Shown here: positions 9,214 to 19,300 of the stretch, one piece after another
Layout: every line of letters begins with the position of its first letter
Numbering within the stretch: position 1 is the stretch's first letter
Source: Bifiguratus adelaidae
Taxonomy: Eukaryota; Mucoromycota; Endogonomycetes; Endogonales
Length of the DNA stretch: 34,245 nucleotides
Assembly (NCBI GenBank): GCA_002261195.1
Contig: MVBO01000137.1
Location: 4,990 to 39,234 of the forward strand
Reading direction: 5' to 3'
Notes under the pieces: generated by a model
Databases searched by the model: none
The model's input: only the letters and a program-made list of their open reading frames with translations
What the model was told of the DNA's origin: nothing
Position numbers and translations under genes: made by a program

Positions 9214-9705
9214 CTCCCTGGCCGTAGCGAGTTCTCGGGACGACGGCTCATGGTTGGAGATCGGCACCAGCATTAGCCATTTTTGTATATCCGAGCTTTT
9301 CATCATCTTCATTATTCTCCTATTTTGGCTGAGCCGGGCACTCGTTGGCAATATTCGAGTACACTCCCTGGAAAAACGATGAAAGTCAAAGATAGATTCT
9401 GTAGATTTTCCGGTCTCCGCCATTTCCCACGTACCACCTATACAATGATGCAACATCTTTTTACCTTTCTCATAGTCTCCAATCCGGGGTCCAATGACGC
9501 CACCGACTGTACATTCTGGAGATGCGCCAATCGGCTCAAGGCGAGACCCAACTATTCATACCCCGCTCCCTGTAAAGAGACATTCACTCTCGGAATTTCG
9601 GTCGGCAAGCGATGGCGGGTGGGAAAAATGAAAGGTGTTGTACACAGCTCGTTTTTGGGTTCCACGGAATGGATGGCCAGCGAATGTCCGACGCGAAGAA
9701 ACGGG

Positions 9706-9712
9706 TATTTAA
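9706..9712 (+). promoter_or_regulatory. TATA-like element of the GH20 gene
   Basis: TATTTAA ends 44 bp before the ATG at 9757. Position and sequence suit a fungal core promoter and support 9757 as the true start over longer frames. Confidence 0.4.
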
Positions 9713-9756
9713 TCCAAGCAAGGGCGCGTCCCAGGAGACGGCAGTTGTTCTTCCCA

Positions 9757-11577
9757 ATGCACTTTTCCAATTCATTGTTTCTTTTGGCGACGGCGGCATT
9801 GGCTGCTGTGGATCTCGCCTCGGCTGGAGGAGCACCTGAAGGCTTGCCTTCCTCCAATCCGATCTCGCAACCCTGGATCTGGCCCTTGCCACAGTTATGG
9901 GAGCGGGGCAGCAAGACCCTGGGCCTGAGCGACAATATTCACTTTGACATTAAAGGCGATCACAGCATTCTCAACAAGGCTGCCAAGCGTTACCAGTCGT
10001 TAATCTACCAAAAGGAGGACTACCCCATGATTCCTTACAACTGGACCACCACCGACAGCTCTCTCTCTTCGGACCTGAACACCATCCGCGTCGAAATCGA
10101 AAACGATTCGGACGAACTAAGCATGGATACAGACGAGTCTTACTCGCTCGTCATCCCAGAGTCACGGGACGAGCAGGCGATCATCAAGGCCAAGACGGTC
10201 TATGGCGCTCTCCATGCCATCGAGACGCTTTCCCAGATTGTGCAATACTCGCGCGAGCATGACAAGTTTGTAGTGCCAAATGCGCCCTGGAACATTACCG
10301 ACTATCCTACCTACAAGCACCGTGGTCTCCTCCTGGACACATCGCGCCACTATTACGATGTCAAGGATATTTACAAGGTCATTGACAGTAAGTCGCCGGA
10401 TACTCCCGATGAGAGGGATATCTAACCGTTGGATGCTTAGCCATGTCATGGAATAAGCTGAACGTCCTTCATTGGCACTTGATTGATGCCACCTCTTTCC
10501 CTTACAAGTCAAAGGCGTATCCAGAGCTTGCTGAAAAGGGTGCATACAGTCCTGCTCACCAGTACTCGCAGGATGATATCCAAGCCTTGGTGGCCTACGC
10601 GAAGGAACGCGGTGTGCGTGTCATTCCTGAACTTGAAGCGCCTGGGCACAGCACCTCTTGGGCCTATGGTAAGATATGACTACATACCTGCCGTCGTTGC
10701 TGAACGAACACGCACCACAGGTATTCCCGAGATTGGTTCTTGCGTCAATGTGGTTCCCTACACGGGTTACACCGTTCAGCCTCCCTCGGGCCAGCTGAAC
10801 ATTGCGAGCAAGAAGACCAAGGAAGTGGTCAACACTATCATTGATGAGTTTGCCGAACTCTTCCCCGATGCATGGTTCCATGCATCTGGTGACGAAGTTG
10901 TGATGGATTGCTGGTCGAACGACACACAAATCACCTCGTACCTCAAGGAAAACAACCTGTCTCTGGCGCAGTTGTTTGAGAACTTTGTGATGGACATGCA
11001 TGATCACATTCGCTCCAAGAACAAGACCGTCATGGCCTGGGAGGAAACCGTGCTCGACTACAACATGACACTGCCCAAGGACACTGTCATTCAGGTCTGG
11101 GTTGGTTCCGACGGTGTGAAGGCCACGACCGAGAAGGGCTACAAGACGATCGTATCTGCCAGCGACTACTGGTACCTCGACACTGGCTATGGCAAACCCC
11201 GTAGCAACCCTTACCCCGATGTTGCTGGTGCAGGCTACAACCACTGGAACCGTGTCTACTCGTATGACATGCGCGTCAACCTGACCGATACTCAGGCTGC
11301 GCTTATCCTCGGTGGTGAGGTAGCCATGTGGGGTGAGCTCGCCGACAAGACCAACTTTGAGGGCAAGATCTGGCCACGTGCTTCTGCCGCTGCTGAACGC
11401 TTCTGGTCTGGTTACGAGTCACCCAACGGCGAGTCCCTCACCAGCGCCGATGCCATCCTCCGTCTCTTCCCCTGGCGCGATCGCATGCTCCTCCGTGGCA
11501 CCATGGCCTCCCCTCTCAACCAGGGATTCTGTACTCGCAACCCCCTCGACTGCTTCCAACCTCCAGAAACCCAATAA
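9757..11577 (+). CDS. secreted beta-N-acetylhexosaminidase (GH20)
   Basis: Exons 9757-10387, 10441-10668 and 10721-11577 (introns 53 and 52 bp) give 571 aa, the usual size for fungal GH20. MHFSNSLFLLATAALAAVDL is a typical signal peptide, cut near residue 23. Residues ~35-170 form the N-terminal GH20b domain; the (beta/alpha)8 catalytic domain runs from about 185 to 540. Visible family motifs are HRGLLLDTSRHYYD, NVLHWHLIDATSFP, IPELEAPGHSTSWAYG and HASGDEVVMDCW. The last holds the catalytic pair Asp344-Glu345 of substrate-assisted hydrolysis (usually HxGGDEV; here Ser replaces the first Gly). The enzyme releases terminal GlcNAc from chitin oligosaccharides and glycans in wall turnover or nutrition. 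Several N-glycosylation sequons fit secretion. The gene looks intact. Confidence 0.95.
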
Positions 11578-11967
11578 TCTCACCCACCATGTACGAGTAG
11601 ATGAACAAAAAAGAAAACATGCTCATCCACTGTAAAAAAAGAAAACTATAATAAATGGCTTTGTCGCTAGTTCCAAACCATACGCTTGTTCTCCTTCTTC
11701 CAACACTTCATGTCTTTTCTTCTCAGCCAAAGCTTCCATACGTCACTGGCTCCACTCACCCCATCCAAAAGAGCCATAAATTCCCTTCTTTAGACCTGTT
11801 TGGTCTTTGTATTGCAACCCAGTATATTAGGTGTAACCGTCAATTGAAAAATGCATTCATGACTAACAACTAAATTGAAACCTTCCACAAATAGAACCGT
11901 ATTTCATCAATTTCACCATCGATCAAGTCGTAGTATTGCAGAAAAACGTACTGATCGAACTTTCAGA
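11578..11967. other. GH20 3' region and copy C left flank
   Basis: This holds the 3' UTR of the GH20 gene and the downstream flank of transposase copy C. The expected inverted copy of the transposon end is not visible. AACCCAGTAT at 11816-11825 instead repeats, in direct orientation, the sequence at the right end of copy C (13847-13856). Confidence 0.5.
11650..11655 (+). terminator. polyadenylation signal of the GH20 gene
   Basis: AATAAA lies 73 nt after the stop codon, within an A-rich stretch (11609-11655). Confidence 0.5.
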
Positions 11968-13338
11968 TTAGAGATTTATTTCTCCATTCTTGCACCGCGA
12001 AAAGAACGTTGTTGCATGTCTGATCCATGCTTGGCAATCCGATCTGGTTACCTTTCTCACTGACTCGCAGATTCGGTCTGACAATCGATCTTCAGCTCTG
12101 AGCGCGTTTCTTCTAATACCAGCTTTGACTTTTGACCAGAATTCTTCTATAGGATTCAAAAATGGTGAGTACGGCGGAAGATGAATGCATTTGTAACCTC
12201 TGTTCTCAACCAGTTCACGAATTGCTGTTGGAGTATGTATTGGTGCGTTGTCCATCACAAGATAATAGCCTTTCATGTTATTTTTATCTAATACATCCAT
12301 AACATTCGAGATATAAGACATAAAATGCTCTGTACGCGTTCCTACTCTATTACGTAATGTAACAACTTTACCATCAGCTCGCCTCTTCTTTGATGTAGTA
12401 GTCGTTTCGGGTTTTCTGAGTGACACATCAATCACTCCTGCATTGGAGATGGCACCCAAAATTGTTATGGAGATGCCTTTACTGGTTGGAACAGTGCCTT
12501 TGGCAGGTGTGCCTTTGATTGAACGGCCAAAGTTCCTTTGTGTGTGCAAGTTAAATCCGGCTTCGTCAATAAACACGCAGCTTTGGGTAAAGTCCAGGTC
12601 TCTGTTGCTTTCCCACTCTTCCACTTTCTCTTTTCTCAGAGCTATGACTCTGTCTGAATTCCTGGCAGCAGGCAGTTTTTCCAACTTCTTTAATGTCAAA
12701 CGACATTTCTGAACCAGATGCCTATGTAACGTCGTCAAGGAAACAGTTAATCCCGGAAATGCTTCGTACAGTTTTATTCTTATATCAGCGAGCACGCTTG
12801 TAGGATACTTTTCAACGTGCTCGAGAAGAAATTGTGTGTGAACCTCAGTCAGTACGCTTGGACGGCCAGACCTTGGCGCCCTCGGAACACCTGGCAAGCG
12901 TCTTTCTTCATCATCGTTATATTGCTTAATGTAATTTTGAGCAGTTCGAATATTGATACCGGTTATCAGAGCAGCCTCTTTTGCCGTCTTTCCTTCAATA
13001 ACTAAATCAAACAATTTTGTAATTTGAGCTGGAGAGTATCGCCTGTAAGACCCTCTCATTTTAGATTTCGTCTTCCCTTCAGACGTCGACGAAGATAATG
13101 ATGCCTCGGGACGGAGAACTCTATTTATTGATGTCCTTTCTTCATCGATTGATTCAGGTGGATCAATATCCATCAAAGTACGCATACGGAAAAGGGCATC
13201 ATTTGCTCTATCCGTGGTACCATAAGACTGCAATGACTCGTTCATATCCATCATGTCAGACATTTCAGAGTCAGAAGATAAACTGCTGTCAAGATTGTAC
13301 AGGCTTTCTTTCATCAAAGTATCTGAGCTGCTATCCAT
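11968..13338 (-). CDS. Tc1-like DD34E transposase, intact (copy C)
   Basis: A single uninterrupted exon runs from the ATG at 13338 (a TAA stop lies 24 bp upstream in frame) to a TAA at 11968, giving 456 aa. In order: a Ser/Asp-rich N-terminal segment of ~90 residues with RMRTLMDIDPPES; an HTH with KTAKEAALITGINIRTAQNY; a second winged-helix-like region after GRPSVLTEVH; then the RNase H-like core. The catalytic acids are Asp258 (VFIDEAGFN), Asp363 (VMDNAPIHT) and Glu398 (NPIEEFW), with 34 residues between the last two, so DD34E as in Tc1. Its job would be cut-and-paste transposition into TA. It lies tail to tail with the GH20 gene. All conserved residues are present, so this copy looks recently active. 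Confidence 0.92.
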   Translation of the reverse strand: MDSSSDTLMKESLYNLDSSLSSDSEMSDMMDMNESLQSYGTTDRANDALFRMRTLMDIDPPESIDEERTSINRVLRPEASLSSSTSEGKTKSKMRGSYRRYSPAQITKLFDLVIEGKTAKEAALITGINIRTAQNYIKQYNDDEERRLPGVPRAPRSGRPSVLTEVHTQFLLEHVEKYPTSVLADIRIKLYEAFPGLTVSLTTLHRHLVQKCRLTLKKLEKLPAARNSDRVIALRKEKVEEWESNRDLDFTQSCVFIDEAGFNLHTQRNFGRSIKGTPAKGTVPTSKGISITILGAISNAGVIDVSLRKPETTTTSKKRRADGKVVTLRNRVGTRTEHFMSYISNVMDVLDKNNMKGYYLVMDNAPIHTPTAIRELVENRGYKCIHLPPYSPFLNPIEEFWSKVKAGIRRNALRAEDRLSDRICESVRKVTRSDCQAWIRHATTFFSRCKNGEINL

Positions 13339-13540
13339 TTTCAACCGTTCACCAAACTTTTACGAAATCAATTTTGCAGTAATACGTTGGCGTTCTTGAA
13401 ATAACGCACTTTTTATCTATGCCAACCTTTTTATATAGGGATACCGTTAAAAAAGTAGTACAAGATGCGCCGTATCATTTGTCCTCTGGGAAAAGAATAC
13501 ATAATCCTGACACTATAAACAGGAATTTTTGAACCAAGTA

Positions 13541-13560
13541 TCCAAAAGTATCCAAAAGTA
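13541..13560. repeat. short tandem repeat in the copy C leader
   Basis: Two exact copies of TCCAAAAGTA, preceded by a partial third (AACCAAGTA). Confidence 0.7.
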
Positions 13561-13717
13561 AAATATATTTCACTTGATCACTATATTCAGAACAGAATCG
13601 TGTTTCTTTTGACACCCTTCCTCATCTTCAAAAAATTCATACTGTACAGAAAGCAATTCATATATTCAGTCATGGGGTGTTGCAGTTTATTTCGAAGAAA
13701 ATTGCTTCCCTACTCCA

Positions 13718-13855
13718 GCGCAAACTAAGCTCACTGCCAGCGCAAAACTTAAGTTTCAACCGGCGCAAGCTTGGTATTTGGTTGACGCAAAGCTCTCTTC
13801 ATGACTGACGCAAAATAATTCTGAAGCAACGTGAACAGTTTCGCAAAACCCAGTA
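13718..13855. repeat. seven-unit periodic motif array, copy C end
   Basis: Motif starts are 13718 (GCGCAAA), 13740 (GCGCAAA), 13763 (GCGCAAG), 13785 (ACGCAAA), 13808 (ACGCAAA) and 13829 (ACGTGAA), with the presumed end CAGTA at 13851. Spacings are 22, 23, 22, 23, 21 and 22 bp. The sequence between motifs is not conserved, so this is a spaced binding-site array, not a simple tandem repeat. About two helical turns per unit would put every site on the same face of the DNA. Confidence 0.7.
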
Positions 13856-14092
13856 TCCTAATTGATCGGATTGGAAGGAAGAGCAGGTATGATACATCTC
13901 GAGTCATGGCAGACAGCCGAGTCTTGGGAAGGCACAGATGTTCGGAGGTGGACGAGGAAGCCAATATGTATTGTGGATATTTGCAATTCCATCGATTTAT
14001 GACAAAAACCATGTGGTTTTTTACAATATATACAGAGCGTCTATCGATAATGTGCATAGTGTACAAGAGTTAGGCAAAGCATGGGTTGCGGC

Positions 14093-15472
14093 CTATACAA
14101 GAGAGCCACACCTGGCCAGAGGGTGGTCATGTTTTTGCGAAGAGACACCAAAGGCTTGGAGAGCCAGATTGTAGATTTCCGTCGAGAGTGTTCCTTGATT
14201 GGGTTTTGGTGCGAATACTTTGTGATGAACGTATTCAATGGAAGGATTAAAGGTCTTCGTGGAGCAGAAGGCTTTGACTTTTGTGGTTTTGATGGTTGGT
14301 TTGCTTGACAAACTGTCGAATTGGAGGACAGCTTTAAGACCTTGAACGTCCCGTTTTAAGTATGCATGCTTGAACGATGATGCAGATATGATGATGGGTG
14401 TGGTTGTCGTGTCGAATGTAGATGGGAGAGGATGAAGCCAGGTTTTGATGGAAGGTAGTAATCGCAGCATAAAAGGCTTTGTGTACGAGAAGCGCTTGAG
14501 CGTCCAGAGATTTGCTAGGAAATGCCTAGATGGCAATGACGGCAGCACCGTAAGCAACGACGACATTTTGGAGAAGATGGACCTGACGGAAGACAGAACG
14601 GAGAAGGCAGGTACTTGAGGGATGGTTTCATCCAATGCCTCTGGTGATGGATCCACGGAGGCAGTGTCTTGTTGTTGTTCTTGGTAGACGACATCATCGT
14701 CATCGAGATCAATGTCAATATCTTCAAACACCTCAGTGCGATAGTGACCAAGAGCTTCTTCAACCGCCAGCCATTCATCATGCATAGGATCCTTGAATTG
14801 TTGACCGTCCACGTCGGCATGATCGATTTCATCCTCGAAACGCGCATTGAATGCAGCAAGAGAGTCCTGAATAGCCAACCATTTAGCTTGCAGAGGGTCC
14901 GAGCATACATCGTCGATGTCACCATCGATATCCAAGTCACCGTCCAAGGTTGTCGTGTGTGCAACTTGATCCAAGGTTTCTTGAACTGCAAGGAACTCAG
15001 CCTGCATAGGGTCCATATCGGCAGTAGATCGAAACTCCTCTTCAATGACGTCTTGTTGCTCTTCTCCTTCCACGGGGAGGCCAAGTTCTTCATGCATAGC
15101 GCGCCATTCAGCCTCGATGCGCTGGGCGGCAGTTTCGGCATCTTCTTCCAGAGAACTCAAGGGAAGTTCAGGTAACACCGGTGTTTCAGACTCAACGAAG
15201 CCAACCACAGGATGAAGTTCACCAAAGTTGTCCAAGAGCACACAAGGTTTGGCTTGTTCTGATTTGCACGTCATGGAAGCAATGAAAAAGCGTTCCCGGA
15301 GCGAGTACTTTTTTCTTTGAGATAGTTTGCGCTGGGATGAGCGCGCCACACGTTCCTCAATAGGCATATCGAAAGAAAGCACCGGGCCAAAGAGACCCAT
15401 ATTAAGTTTGGGAGCAAACTCCAAGTCGCAAGAAAGGTTCATCACCTCGGCGGCCACAACGTTGGGAGCCAT
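14093..15472 (-). CDS. unrecognised 459-aa protein with four acidic repeats
   Basis: A single exon runs from the ATG at 15472 to a TAG at 14093. I do not recognise the family. The middle holds four imperfect repeats about 37 residues apart: AEWRAMHEEL (121), DPMQAEFLAVQETL (154), DPLQAKWLAIQDSL (192) and DPMHDEWLAVEEAL (228). Each is a short amphipathic helix with an aromatic residue, joined by Asp/Glu-rich linkers. Residues 1-110 include a basic patch (SSQRKLSQRKKYSLRERF, 45-62). Residues 285-450 are Ser/Thr/Pro/Lys-rich and look mostly disordered. No signal peptide or clear membrane segment is present. The gene has its own ~850-bp upstream region. Length, coding-like composition and repeat conservation argue that it is real. 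The repeats could be docking helices for a partner; that is inference. Confidence 0.75.
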   Translation of the reverse strand: MAPNVVAAEVMNLSCDLEFAPKLNMGLFGPVLSFDMPIEERVARSSQRKLSQRKKYSLRERFFIASMTCKSEQAKPCVLLDNFGELHPVVGFVESETPVLPELPLSSLEEDAETAAQRIEAEWRAMHEELGLPVEGEEQQDVIEEEFRSTADMDPMQAEFLAVQETLDQVAHTTTLDGDLDIDGDIDDVCSDPLQAKWLAIQDSLAAFNARFEDEIDHADVDGQQFKDPMHDEWLAVEEALGHYRTEVFEDIDIDLDDDDVVYQEQQQDTASVDPSPEALDETIPQVPAFSVLSSVRSIFSKMSSLLTVLPSLPSRHFLANLWTLKRFSYTKPFMLRLLPSIKTWLHPLPSTFDTTTTPIIISASSFKHAYLKRDVQGLKAVLQFDSLSSKPTIKTTKVKAFCSTKTFNPSIEYVHHKVFAPKPNQGTLSTEIYNLALQAFGVSSQKHDHPLARCGSLV

Positions 15473-16318
15473 GTGTGAGAGCGATGAAGTAGGAAGCAAG
15501 AAAGAAAGACGGGGACAACGTATGGCATTGCAAGGTTATATAGAATATCTGCACTTGCTGCAATCCGAGGACGGCTTGTAGCAACTCACGAAGCATGCCG
15601 ATGTCCGAGTGCTATATTTGGTAGCACCCGAGGCAACGGCTCCATCGCGCGGGAAATGATCGAATGCGTCCAGATTTGTCTCGGGACGTCGGCCTCATGT
15701 GTCAGTGTGTACTCTTGTGCGTCTTCATCTTAGTGGACACGTCGTTTTGACGACGGCAGTAGGCACGACAGACTGCAACCGTGCAACTTCTCTACCCCTA
15801 TCTTACGTTCATCTCAAAACTCACGTCCAAGGATCCCGTCCGAGTTTGCCCCTCCATTCTCACCCCTGTCACTTCGCACTCGGTACCCCAAGGAACCGGC
15901 TGGCGCGTATCAGTGTGGCAACATGAGCGCACCTCGAAAGGTCATGTTATGAATTACCATATATGGTATATTGCTACGTGCCATCGCGAATTGGACATGG
16001 GCCGCTCGGTGTGTAGCAAATTGGGCGGTCCGTCTGAGAATTGGCGGATGTATAATGGGTCGTTCATGACAGCATCGCCGTCTCTTTTAGAGGAGGGCTG
16101 TGCTTAAAATGAAGGCTCTCGGTGCAGTCACCGGGGTGCTGGGTATGGGATCGGACCGGTACATTTTCCAGATCATGGTTCGTGGAGTCACTTTCCGTGT
16201 AACCTCTCGCGTTTTGACAGGATCCGAATCATTTGTATCCTTTGCGAATTGTCAGTCTATATATTATCAGCTATGATACATGATACATCATCTACACTAT
16301 TTCTACATGACATTCGGT
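15473..16318. other. intergenic region: promoter of the 459-aa gene, 3' end of the ATPase gene
   Basis: About 850 bp lie between the start of the 459-aa gene and the stop of the HSP90-like ATPase gene, both on the minus strand. No family match was seen. A small plus-strand frame at 16109-16276 is listed separately. Confidence 0.5.
16109..16276 (+). CDS. possible small ORF, 55 aa, unrecognised
   Basis: An ATG-started frame encodes 55 residues, beginning MKALGAVTGVLGMGSDRYIF and containing VRGVTFRVTSRVLTG. The composition is protein-like, but I know no relative. It overlaps nothing and ends 43 bp before the 3' end of the opposing ATPase gene. It may be chance, or an exon of an unannotated small gene. 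Confidence 0.15.
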   Translation: MKALGAVTGVLGMGSDRYIFQIMVRGVTFRVTSRVLTGSESFVSFANCQSIYYQL

Positions 16319-19300
16319 CTATTCGGCGATGGTAATCCGTCGAATCAATCCTTCTAGATACACCTCAGCAAAGGAGGACATGTAGAACTCATGTTCGGCG
16401 TTATGGTCACCGACAAAGTTATGTGCCAGCTCATGACAGGTTGTCATAAACCAGTATATAAGTGCCTCTTGCGGTTGTGCTGCATGCAGGGCCAAATAAT
16501 AGCGTAGGTTCATGAAAAGACTGCCATTTCGGTTGAAGGCGATGGTAGGACCGTCCACATCGTAAAACATGTGCATCGCATTGGGATTCAACTTGAAAAT
16601 GGCCGATATCTGGACGAGCAACTCGGCAAACTGATTCATTTGCGTTGAGTATGGTTCCAGTACCGTTTGCGGATCCAGATCTGTGTGGATATAGAATTGA
16701 ACGTTTTTGACGAGTCCCACAAACGTGAGACTCTGGCCAGGTCGAATATCGCAATAACCACGTGTTTCTTTGACGGTGTTGACTTCTGGACGAGAAAAGA
16801 CGTCAGAATCAGAGTTGGGACGGCAGGATTGAATTGCGCGAGTAAGATTGGACTTGATGTTGTTAGTCAAGTTGGGCGTCATGGTATGCGGTTCGGCAGC
16901 CTTGGGAGTCTCGGGGGTCGGGCTGGTTTCAGGTAGTTCAGGCGCTGACCAGTTAGAGAACGTCTTTGTTAGGCGACTAAGCAAACCCCGCGCTTGAGCA
17001 GGTACTTGCGGAGAGGCTACTGAGCGATCGTCAGACACACTGGGCGTTCTGGGCGTTCTCGGTGCAGTGGTAGATTGAGTGCCTGATTGTTTCCCAAAGG
17101 CACCAGGTGGTTGCGCTCGTGGGTAATCCGTCTCTAACAGTTGATCAACGACATTTTGAACGTGATTCGTCGTTTGCCTTCGCAAAAGCTCGCGGATGTA
17201 CGACGCTTCACAATCTGGAAACATCATTTGCACCTGTTTCTCATACTGCCGTAGCTCTGATTCGGAAAGCGTAGGCATGTCTTGAACCTTCTTCAAGTTT
17301 TTGATACGATCCACTGGTACGCCTTTACGTCGCAAGTTGTCCAAGCTTGCTGTGAGGTACCTTTCGACAACGATGGCATCATTGAACCTTGTGCGCGAGA
17401 AAAGCAGTCGACACACACTGTTAGCAATATCATAATAATCCAACTCAGTGCTCGTGATGTAAACGATGCATTTGGCCACGTCGACACAAGCAGTCGTCAA
17501 TTGGACATTCTTCTGTCCCGTATGCTTGAAGGTTCGGGTCACCTTGATTTCTGAGGCTTGATAGACTTGCACGTGTTGAGTCAGCCACTTGTCGTCATGT
17601 ATCAATTCGTTTTTGCGTTGCGGGTTATCCACCAACATCTGATAGGTAATGATTGGTGCGCGTTCCTTGATGAGCTTGGTCACCTTGTCACTGACGGGAG
17701 TCGTCAGGGGTCGTCCGACGTAGGTATACGACTCGGTGATCTGACCTGAAAGGCGACTGCTGCCGAGACTTTCGTAAAACTCCTCCAATAAAGGCTCCAT
17801 AGGCGCGCCTAAGGGGTTGAAAATATGTTGGCCGGTTGTGTCATCTACAATGAAAATATCCTTGGCTTTCGCTAGGCGGTACTGAACAAAACCTTCGTCG
17901 TTCTCATGCTCAGCCTGGTTTTGCGCTTTTTGGGTCGCAACCAGAAAGGCAGATCCCATCATTTCATAGACTAGCGTACGATGTTGTTTGACTCGGAAAT
18001 AGTTTGAGGCGATTTGACGAAGAACAGAGAGGTATCGATCTCCTCCGCCGCTCAGTTGCCAGTATCGTTGCGGATCGCGCACAATCATCTCGGCTAACTC
18101 TATGGTCGTTGGTTCGTTTTTAACACCGCATGACTGCAGAAATGAATTGGCAACGGTGCCAAAGTCAATGTACGTGAAAAGTTCCTTGTAATAGGTTGCT
18201 TGCTCTGATTCAAAGTAGCACTGGGTGGGTTCCATTTTACGGCCGTTGACGGGTATGAAACGCATGGTGGCAAGCTGCTCCCAATGCTTGCGCATGAATT
18301 CTGCCTGTCGAGTCGCCAGATACTCAAAAACCACCTTGGCTTTGTCCGGTTCAACTTGCGCAAGACGTGCAATCAAGGCTTCAGGAGTTGGATCGGTGCG
18401 TACACCCAGCTTATCAGCATGCGGTCTTAGTTCCACGTGCAGTACCGAAAAACCCATGACACTGCAGCGCGGGTTGCTGAAGCATTCCGTTGGCTTGCAA
18501 TATTGGTCTTGCTCACAGGGAAGGAAGGCCACCTTGATGTCAGCCGCTTTATAAACACTCGAATAGTGCGTCCCAAAGTGGTCCACTAAATATGACAATG
18601 CCTTGGAGCGAAGTGCGGCGTTCGTGGTTTGAGGAGACGCCTTGGTCAACAATGTACCCAAAGGAGGTACATGTTGCAAACCCAAGATATCCAAGAAGGT
18701 TGCTTCGGCACCCTGCTTCCACTTGCTATTCCACGCCAAGAGAGGTAGTTGCAATCCACGCAGAACATCCGTGGGAGCAAACAATTCGGCAGCCTTGTAC
18801 CGTGTTGGCGGAGTGCCAGTGTCGCCCTCCATGGGAAACATTTTAGTTTCCCGCAATCGAGCCACTTCGGTAGTGGACAAGGTCCCTTGAACCGATGTTA
18901 GGTACTTGACGAGATCCACATGCGACCAACTGCCACCGGCTACCAAGCGATCAAACACCAATTGCAGCTCAACGTGCTAATGTATCCAAAGCGTTAATGC
19001 AGATTCTCGCGGGCATGACGTTCTAAAGCCTACCTTGCGAACACTCATACCCAAAAGTAGCTTGTCAGAGATCGCGCGGGGATTGTGAAATTGTATCATG
19101 GGCAAATCATCAAACAACTTGACAGTGGAGAAGTAGGCATCTGATGGTTTCTGCATTCCGCGCGTCGTTGGTATGCATGCCTTTTGAGCGAGTAAGACGT
19201 TCATGGCTGTCTGGGTCTCCTTGGAGACTTGTGTCATTCCGCGAGAAAGAACGCCCAAGACCTTCTCGGCGAATGGCGCTGTAAAGGCCTCTCGTTCGAC

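Larger units (their letters stand above)
8649..9756. other. upstream region of the GH20 gene
   Basis: About 1.1 kb separates copy B from the hexosaminidase start. A GC-rich stretch lies at about 8690-8820. A frame at 8818-9063 is open but resembles nothing. The frame that reads into the hexosaminidase is open from 9283, but residues before 9757 look non-coding and a signal peptide starts at 9757. CRE-like sites and a TATA-like element are listed separately. Confidence 0.5.
11968..13853 (-). mobile_element. Tc1/mariner-like DNA transposon with intact gene (copy C)
   Basis: The element comprises the intact transposase gene (11968-13338), a ~380-bp AT-rich leader, and a seven-unit periodic motif array ending at CAG/TA (13851-13855). 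The leader contains two tandem copies of TCCAAAAGTA (13541-13560) and is much longer than in copies A and B, so it may hold a later insertion. The left terminal repeat was not found between 11578 and 11967, so the exact left end is unknown and the element may be immobile despite its gene. Confidence 0.75.

Noticed and set aside
9283-9756. Long N-terminal extension of the hexosaminidase frame
   Set aside because: The frame is open, but the residues do not resemble the family, a proper signal peptide starts at 9757, and a TATA-like element lies at 9706, inside the supposed extension.
11816-13856. AACCCAGTAT direct repeats as a 10-bp target-site duplication of copy C
   Set aside because: Tc1/mariner elements duplicate only TA, and the right copy overlaps sequence shared with the end of copy B, so it belongs to the element. 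The left copy may be chance.
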